Origin: Phoronis ovalis
Taxonomy: Eukaryota > Phoronida > Phoronidae
Reading direction: 5' to 3'
Assembly (NCBI GenBank): GCA_028565635.1
Contig: JAOXYB010046147.1
Location: 1-12,316 of the forward strand
Length of the DNA stretch: 12,316 bases
Position 1 is the stretch's first letter; every line of letters starts with the position of its first letter. Of the stretch, positions 8,501 through 12,316 are shown piece after piece. Both the position numbers and the translations under genes were made by a program. The notes under the pieces were generated by a model. The model made no database searches, was not told the DNA's origin, and saw nothing but the letters and a program-made list of their open reading frames with translations.

Positions 8501-8830
8501 AAGGACTAGTACTAATTGATAGTCATTTACCGATATCGAATAGCCGTTCTTTAACGTTCCTGAAAGATAGACCTCACAGAGACGGGACTATGCTTTGTTT
8601 CAAATACATTTTTACACAATTCAAATGTATGCTAGGAAGTGGATACGTCGTTACTGAGTAGTGTGGTACTACTTTTAACTTAGTTTTAATATGTAAATAA
8701 TAAAATTCTAGGAACATCCCGTAATTTAGCAGGGCCCAATATGGCGGCCATCTCAGATTTGTCCAGATACAAAATTTGATATTTTAATAATTTCATGCAA
8801 AATTAAAAGATTTCTTAGTTCCAGTTCACT

Positions 8831-9016
8831 TCTGTAAAACGAATTAAATCATCAAAAAGACTACATATCAGAATATAACCATTATCAGTGAAATATAACC
8901 GTTATTAAGTTTGTTCATGCTTATCTCTAAAACAAATTAAATCGTCATAAATACTACATATCAGAATATAAACATTATCAGTGAAATGTAGCCTTTATTA
9001 AATTTGTTCATGCTTA
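8831..9016. repeat. two exact-length 93-bp tandem units
   Basis: Unit 1 is 8831-8923 and unit 2 is 8924-9016. They have the same length with no indels and about 10 differences (about 89% identical by hand count). Conserved blocks include ACTACATATCAGAATATAA, ATTATCAGTGAAAT and TTTGTTCATGCTTA. A few bases of a third unit (TCTCAAAAA) follow. The array lies inside the candidate 7983-9330 element and could be part of it. Confidence 0.85.
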
Positions 9017-9285
9017 TCTCAAAAATGGCATATAATTATAAGCGGTTAGCGTCATTTATAAATAATGCTTTGAAGTTCCATATTTCGTTGGTGCATTTGG
9101 GCGAATCGTTATTATTTTGTCTGTGTCATGTTTGAAATCATAATGTAATTATGAGGACAAGAGAGGCTAATCTTTCCACACCGTACCTATGATAACTCGT
9201 GTGTAATTATGCAACCTCCTGCCATTTAACTATACGCCCGGTTCCGTGATTAGGGCGTAACAAAATGTTCCTGTTATTTCAAAAG

Positions 9286-9314
9286 GGGGGTGCGTTCGCA
9301 CCTAACGCACCCCC
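9286..9314. repeat. perfect 11-bp hairpin, G-rich arm
   Basis: Arm 9286-9296 (GGGGGTGCGTT) is perfectly complementary to 9304-9314 (AACGCACCCCC), with a 7-nt loop. It is very GC-rich for this window. It lies 3 bp inside the right terminal repeat of the candidate 7983-9330 element, and its left arm also occurs near that element's left end. It is not followed by a T run in a gene context, so it is not read as a terminator. Confidence 0.75.
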
Positions 9315-9330
9315 TCATCTGACGGGCCTG

Positions 9331-9689
9331 GTTTTTCTTGAGTTATTGTCGATTAGACGAGTGATAGCTCTATCGCGCATTAGAAGGAAATGTAACTGGT
9401 TATAAGATTACTAATTATAATTGTATGTTGAAGTGCTGAACAGAACTGTGTTGTAACAGTACAATCGTACGAGGATGAAATTTGCGGCAGGTGAACTTTT
9501 TTAATGTAATTTTAATGTTAATGTTGACTGTCTTTCTTCGTTGTGATAGCCTAATATCAGAACGATTCTTTTTAATTCCGAAGACGACGTTTTTGTTCAA
9601 AATAAATGCCCTTTTCCGAACGTTTTCAGTGAATGTACATGGTTTAACGATTATGCGTACCTATTTCGTTGGTGAGTGATACCACTGGG
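9331..9689. other. spacer, no gene seen
   Basis: AT-rich sequence between the candidate 1.35-kb element and the LINE fragment. The short frames on both strands near 9415-9679 overlap each other and show no recognisable domain. No repeat or RNA gene is noticed. Confidence 0.5.
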
Positions 9690-11010
9690 TAATATATGTT
9701 TATTTCAGACAAATATTCATGATACATAAATAAAATAAATAATGTCCATACTAAAAAAAAACATAAGAGAAATATACAAGAAAATAATATAGAAACATAT
9801 AAACACTACAGAGTCACAGTACTTTCTCAAAAGCAGGTGACACAATATAAATACTACAATTGTACAACTACATCAGTATACTTTGAGTCGCCATTGACTT
9901 CAACAACTGGATTCAAAAAAGTTATTGCAGCACGAATGAATAATATAATTACTGAATTATCTGAGGATGAAATCCTGGACATGAAACCAGCGATCATGTT
10001 TCTTAATATACGTACATATTCAGTCGAAGGTTTTTACTCTGTTTTTTTACACACACACACACCACTAACAGAATCAAAACGGCTAAACTTTTCTATTAAA
10101 GGCCACTTTCATTTTGTGGAATCCACCATTGTTACTTACACCATAAATGACAACAATAAAAATCAGAAAAATAAGTCCTGAGCAACAAAATTGTCTCCTC
10201 CTTAGAACACTTACTAAATTTCCTTATCAGTATATTTGATTTACTATATATAGCAATTGTACAACTTTTAATATCTTTATTATCAGTTAAGTCATGGTAA
10301 ATATACATATATAGCCATATTACATGAGTGTTTACCTTTGAAACCAAATTGATTAATTGTCAGTAGTTATTAAGTAAAGCTCACATCTAGATAACATAAT
10401 ATATTCAAAAACCTTAGAGATAATACTAGCTAAAGCTACAGGTCTATAATTATGGTTATCAGTAATGTCTCCAGCTGTGTCCTTAATAATTGGTACTATA
10501 TGGATTTATTTCCCGGGGGATACTCATATGTTTTTTTTGATTATGGTGCCGCCTAACCCAATCCAAAATTTTAGCTTGTGGTTAGCAAACCCAATCCAGA
10601 TGTTTTGTAAAATATAAGGGTAGCAATCCATTTTTGTGAAATATAAGGATAGCAATCCAAATTTTAAAATATTTGAGTAACAATCCGTGTTTACGCTAAA
10701 CTGGCCGATACAAACCAAAATCCAAAAATTTTTTTAAGAACACAAACCTAAAATTAATCCAAGTTATTTGCTGTAAGCAGTGGGTAGCAATCCAAATTTT
10801 TGAATTTCTTTACGGCAGCAACCAAAAAAAATACAGTAAGAAGTATACAAACAAAAATTTTCAACTAGGCTGCACACACAACCAAAAAATAACTTGAGTA
10901 CCCCCGGGATTTATTTATCACTGGCTGAACAGCTATCAGCAAATGAACAAGTTAGATAATATGTACAGGTAACCGAGATGAATAATCAAAAATGCTACCT
11001 ATACACAGGG
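9690..11010 (-). mobile_element. decayed CR1/jockey-like LINE fragment, minus strand, split by a small transposon
   Basis: Minus-strand translation gives a run of non-LTR retrotransposon motifs in the right order but in shifting frames. These are YSSRLPV near 10960-10985, then IHIVPIIKDTAGDITD and NYRPVALASIISKVFE at about 10401-10503, LITTDN then NQFGFKGKHS near 10325-10365, and DLTDNKD near 10280. Next are IRKFSKCSKEE near 10200-10226, HLWCK at 10135-10149, FHKMKVAFN near 10096-10122, and LRNMIAGFMSR near 9978-10011. The catalytic reverse-transcriptase core (the F/YADD box) is missing: early RT motifs jump straight to the post-RT region. Stops and frameshifts are frequent, so it is dead. 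A minus-strand AATAAA (9704-9699) marks the likely 3' end. A short (AC)7 run lies at 10049-10062. The 10512-10908 transposon interrupts it just upstream of IHIVPII. Clade assignment is from motif memory. Confidence 0.82.
10512..10908. mobile_element. 397-bp non-autonomous DNA transposon (MITE-like) with 8-bp target duplication
   Basis: The ends are CCCGGGGGATACTCA (10512-10526) and TGAGTACCCCCGGG (10895-10908), inverted with one extra A. Looser inverted similarity extends to about 40 bp (TGCCGCC against TGCAGCC). The 8 bases ATTTATTT are repeated exactly on both sides (10504-10511 and 10909-10916), and the insertion splits the LINE frame at that point. There is no open reading frame for a transposase. 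The inside is built from a degenerate unit around AGCAATCCAAATTTT, seen near 10556, 10586, 10622, 10651, 10677, 10759 and 10785. An 8-bp duplication fits hAT, P or Merlin-type transposases. The CCCGGGGG terminus does not let me choose. Confidence 0.85.
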
Positions 11011-11765
11011 AAAATACTATAAATAATCATCAATTTACGTTCTGTACCACAACGGTAAGAAACAATTGTCAAATAGTCCAACGATTTGTTATTTGCAGAG
11101 CGTGCCGAAGAGCTTGAAAGTCAGTTTCACAAATTAATCATTAGTTAGGACAGTCGAAAAGTTGTGGTTTTATGTTTAACTTATAACACAAACTAATATG
11201 TCATACTTTAGTAAATCCCAAGTCGTATTGTCTAGTTATTCGGATTTCTAAGAAATCTACATAGTCAGGTTAACGGACTGCTTATAAAGGGATCGTTCAT
11301 TTCGAAGTAAGAAAGAGTGGGGAGATTATCATAAACCAAGAAATTTTGTATAGAGTACATATTGTCAGTCTTGTAAATATAATAACTATATTTATACCTG
11401 TTTGAAGATTTTGTTACCATTGAAGCAGTTTTGCACAAATAAGAAACAACTTGCTCCATCAGTATCAGTTTTAAAAATAAATGATCCCTTGTTCCTATGC
11501 TAAGTAAATAAAAAAACATATTATAGAAGGTGTTTACGTCACTCAGTTGATGCCTGGAGAGAGCAGGTTACCTGTACACATGCCATTTTGCTGACAACAC
11601 AACAACTGGCTTAACTGAAAAGTAGGTATTTTTAACGCATTTATTCTACGCTTGTAGCCAGAGCTTATTACAATAATAATACTAGTAGTTTATGAAAGAA
11701 ACGTTGGTATAAAGGGGGTCGAATTTAAAGTCTTTGTCTTGGGGCGAACACTTAATTGCAAAGTT
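11011..11765. other. spacer, no confirmed gene
   Basis: AT-rich sequence with no long frame or recognisable domain. A splice-acceptor-like ATTTGTTATTTGCAG ends at 11098 and is followed by 16 open codons (ERAEELESQFHKLIIS) and a TAG at 11146-11148. This could be a small terminal exon of an upstream plus-strand gene, but no partner exon is visible and it is most likely chance. The LINE may extend a little further into the left part of this stretch. Confidence 0.4.
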
Positions 11766-12080
11766 TATCGAGGGTGTTTCTCTGCTGCCCTATAAAATCT
11801 GCACACTTTTTTACACAAGCTTGGGTATTTTATACAAAATATGTATAATTATAATCCACTTTTTAGGTATCCTTTTATTACTAATTGCGCCCCTTTCAAT
11901 ACCACTTTCCGCATTGAAATGTATAACTCTTTCATATTGAGTTCAGTTTACCGCGATGACTTTATAACATTGGACATCACTCTTACGGGACCTTCTTTAT
12001 ACATGAATCTTTTTTAATACCCTTTTTTACCTGTGACAGGTAAATATAGACTCTTTATTATACCAAAACGGACATTAAAA
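11766..12080 (+). repeat. dispersed direct repeat, copy 2
   Basis: This is the second copy of the 160-475 repeat in the same orientation, beginning ATCGAGGGTGTTTCTCTGC and carrying the same palindrome TTTACCTG-tga-CAGGTAAA at 12026-12044. It differs by scattered substitutions and small indels (for example CCGC added near 11909). Homology runs to ACGGACATTAAAA, where the second small transposon begins. Copy 1 continues uninterrupted there, so copy 1 represents the unoccupied form of this site. Confidence 0.85.
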
Positions 12081-12316
12081 CCGGGGGGGGGGTACTCAAG
12101 GTATTTTTGGTGGGGGTGTGCAGCCCAGTTAAAAATTTTGGATTTGGATTGTATACTTCTTACGGTATTTTTTGGATTGCTACCGTAAAGAAATTTAAAA
12201 AATTGGATTGCTACTAGCTGCTTACAGCAAATAATTTGAATTAATTTTATGTTTGTATCCATAAAACGATTTTTGGAATTTGGTTTGTATCAGTCAGTTT
12301 GCGTAAAAATGGATTG
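12081..12316. mobile_element. second copy of the CCCGGGGG-type MITE, opposite orientation, cut by the window edge
   Basis: It starts CCGGGGGGGGGGTACTCAAG and matches the reverse complement of the right-hand part of the 10512-10908 element. Shared blocks are GTGTGCAGCC, GTATACTTCTTACnGTATTTTTT, TTGCTnCCGTAAAGAAATT, CTGCTTACAGCAAATAA and GTTTGTATC. It reaches about the middle of that element before the window ends. It has inserted into the 11766-12080 repeat. If the family makes 8-bp duplications, the expected one is CATTAAAA (12073-12080), which should recur beyond the window. Confidence 0.82.

Larger units (their letters stand above)
7983..9330. mobile_element. candidate non-autonomous DNA transposon with 13-bp terminal inverted repeats
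   Basis: The left end is CAGGGCCGTCAGA (7983-7995) and the right end is TCTGACGGGCCTG (9318-9330). They are inverted repeats with 12 of 13 matches. Just inside each end is a G-run motif followed by TGCGTT: 19 identical bases at 8002-8020 and 9278-9296, with a further inverted AACGCACCCCC at 9304-9314. A GC-rich palindromic patch (AGGGG-tgt-CCCCT near 8101-8115) follows the left end. CAGG-type termini with such G/C-rich subterminal parts resemble hAT-like elements. Flanking 8-mers (GTAGTTTT and GTTTTTCT) match at only 5 positions, so a target-site duplication is not established. No transposase is present. Two unrelated fragments are the alternative. Confidence 0.42.

Noticed and set aside
8738-8751. 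AATATGGCGGCCAT as a promoter element (YY1-like site)
   Set aside because: The core matches the YY1 consensus, but no gene or transcript start is recognisable nearby, so a regulatory call is unsupported.
8831-9016. CRISPR-like array
   Set aside because: Only two long adjoining units with no spacers, in clearly animal DNA. This is a tandem duplication.
9837-10181. 114-codon plus-strand frame
   Set aside because: The minus strand of the same interval carries clear LINE motifs (HLWCK, FHKMKVAFN, LRNMIAGFMSR), so this frame is an antisense shadow with a non-ATG start.
10132-10347. 71-codon minus-strand frame as an independent gene
   Set aside because: It is the post-reverse-transcriptase part of the decayed LINE read through a deletion junction, not a separate gene.
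11734-11940. 68-codon hydrophobic frame resembling a small membrane protein
   Set aside because: It lies within the dispersed repeat, and the equivalent frame is broken in copy 1 at 160-475. The hydrophobicity follows from T-rich sequence.
160-12080. LTR retrotransposon or captured-gene element bounded by the 315-bp direct repeats
   Set aside because: The repeat ends are not TG...CA. No primer-binding site, polypurine tract or gag/pol interior is seen, and the interior is a mixture of unrelated nested elements.

Overview
The window looks like AT-rich nuclear DNA from an invertebrate animal. A bivalve or other lophotrochozoan is my best guess. The reasons are one large TRIM gene with an intronless coding region, long repeat-rich spacers without operons, a decayed non-LTR retrotransposon, small terminal-inverted-repeat elements, and a splice acceptor just before the start codon. 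Species cannot be fixed from the sequence, and the mollusc assignment is inference from the known expansion of TRIM-NHL genes in that group.

Layout. Positions 1-3150 hold no convincing gene. They carry a 118-146 hairpin, the first copy of a dispersed repeat (160-475), an inverted pair of ATTCAG-rich segments (1502-1628 and 2552-2640) and a 199-bp-period duplication (2146-2413). The one intact gene is at 3168-5129 on the plus strand: a 653-residue RING / B-box 1 / B-box 2 / coiled-coil / NHL-like propeller protein, a probable E3 ubiquitin ligase. It has a strong splice acceptor 5 nt upstream of its ATG. Directly downstream, the last 240 codons plus the 3' flank are duplicated in tandem (copy 1 about 4407-5760, copy 2 about 5769-6930). 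Copy 2 is a pseudogene fragment broken by three frame-shifting deletions.

From about 6930 to the end the window is repeat-dominated. It has an 81/89-bp tandem duplication (7652-7821) and a candidate 1.35-kb terminal-inverted-repeat element (7983-9330). That element contains a perfect 93-bp tandem duplication and ends in a strong hairpin. Next is a minus-strand fragment of a CR1/jockey-like LINE (about 9690-11010) that has lost its reverse-transcriptase catalytic core. It is split by a 397-bp non-autonomous DNA transposon with an exact 8-bp target-site duplication (10512-10908). A second copy of the 160-475 repeat lies at 11766-12080 and is interrupted by another, oppositely oriented copy of the same small transposon (12081-12316, cut by the window edge).

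Only the TRIM gene appears functional. Everything else is best read as duplication debris and nested mobile elements, from which a relative insertion order can be partly reconstructed. I found no new multi-gene system. The most notable signals are the broken NHL duplicate, the nested small transposon family, and the long direct repeats about 11.6 kb apart that flank the TRIM locus.
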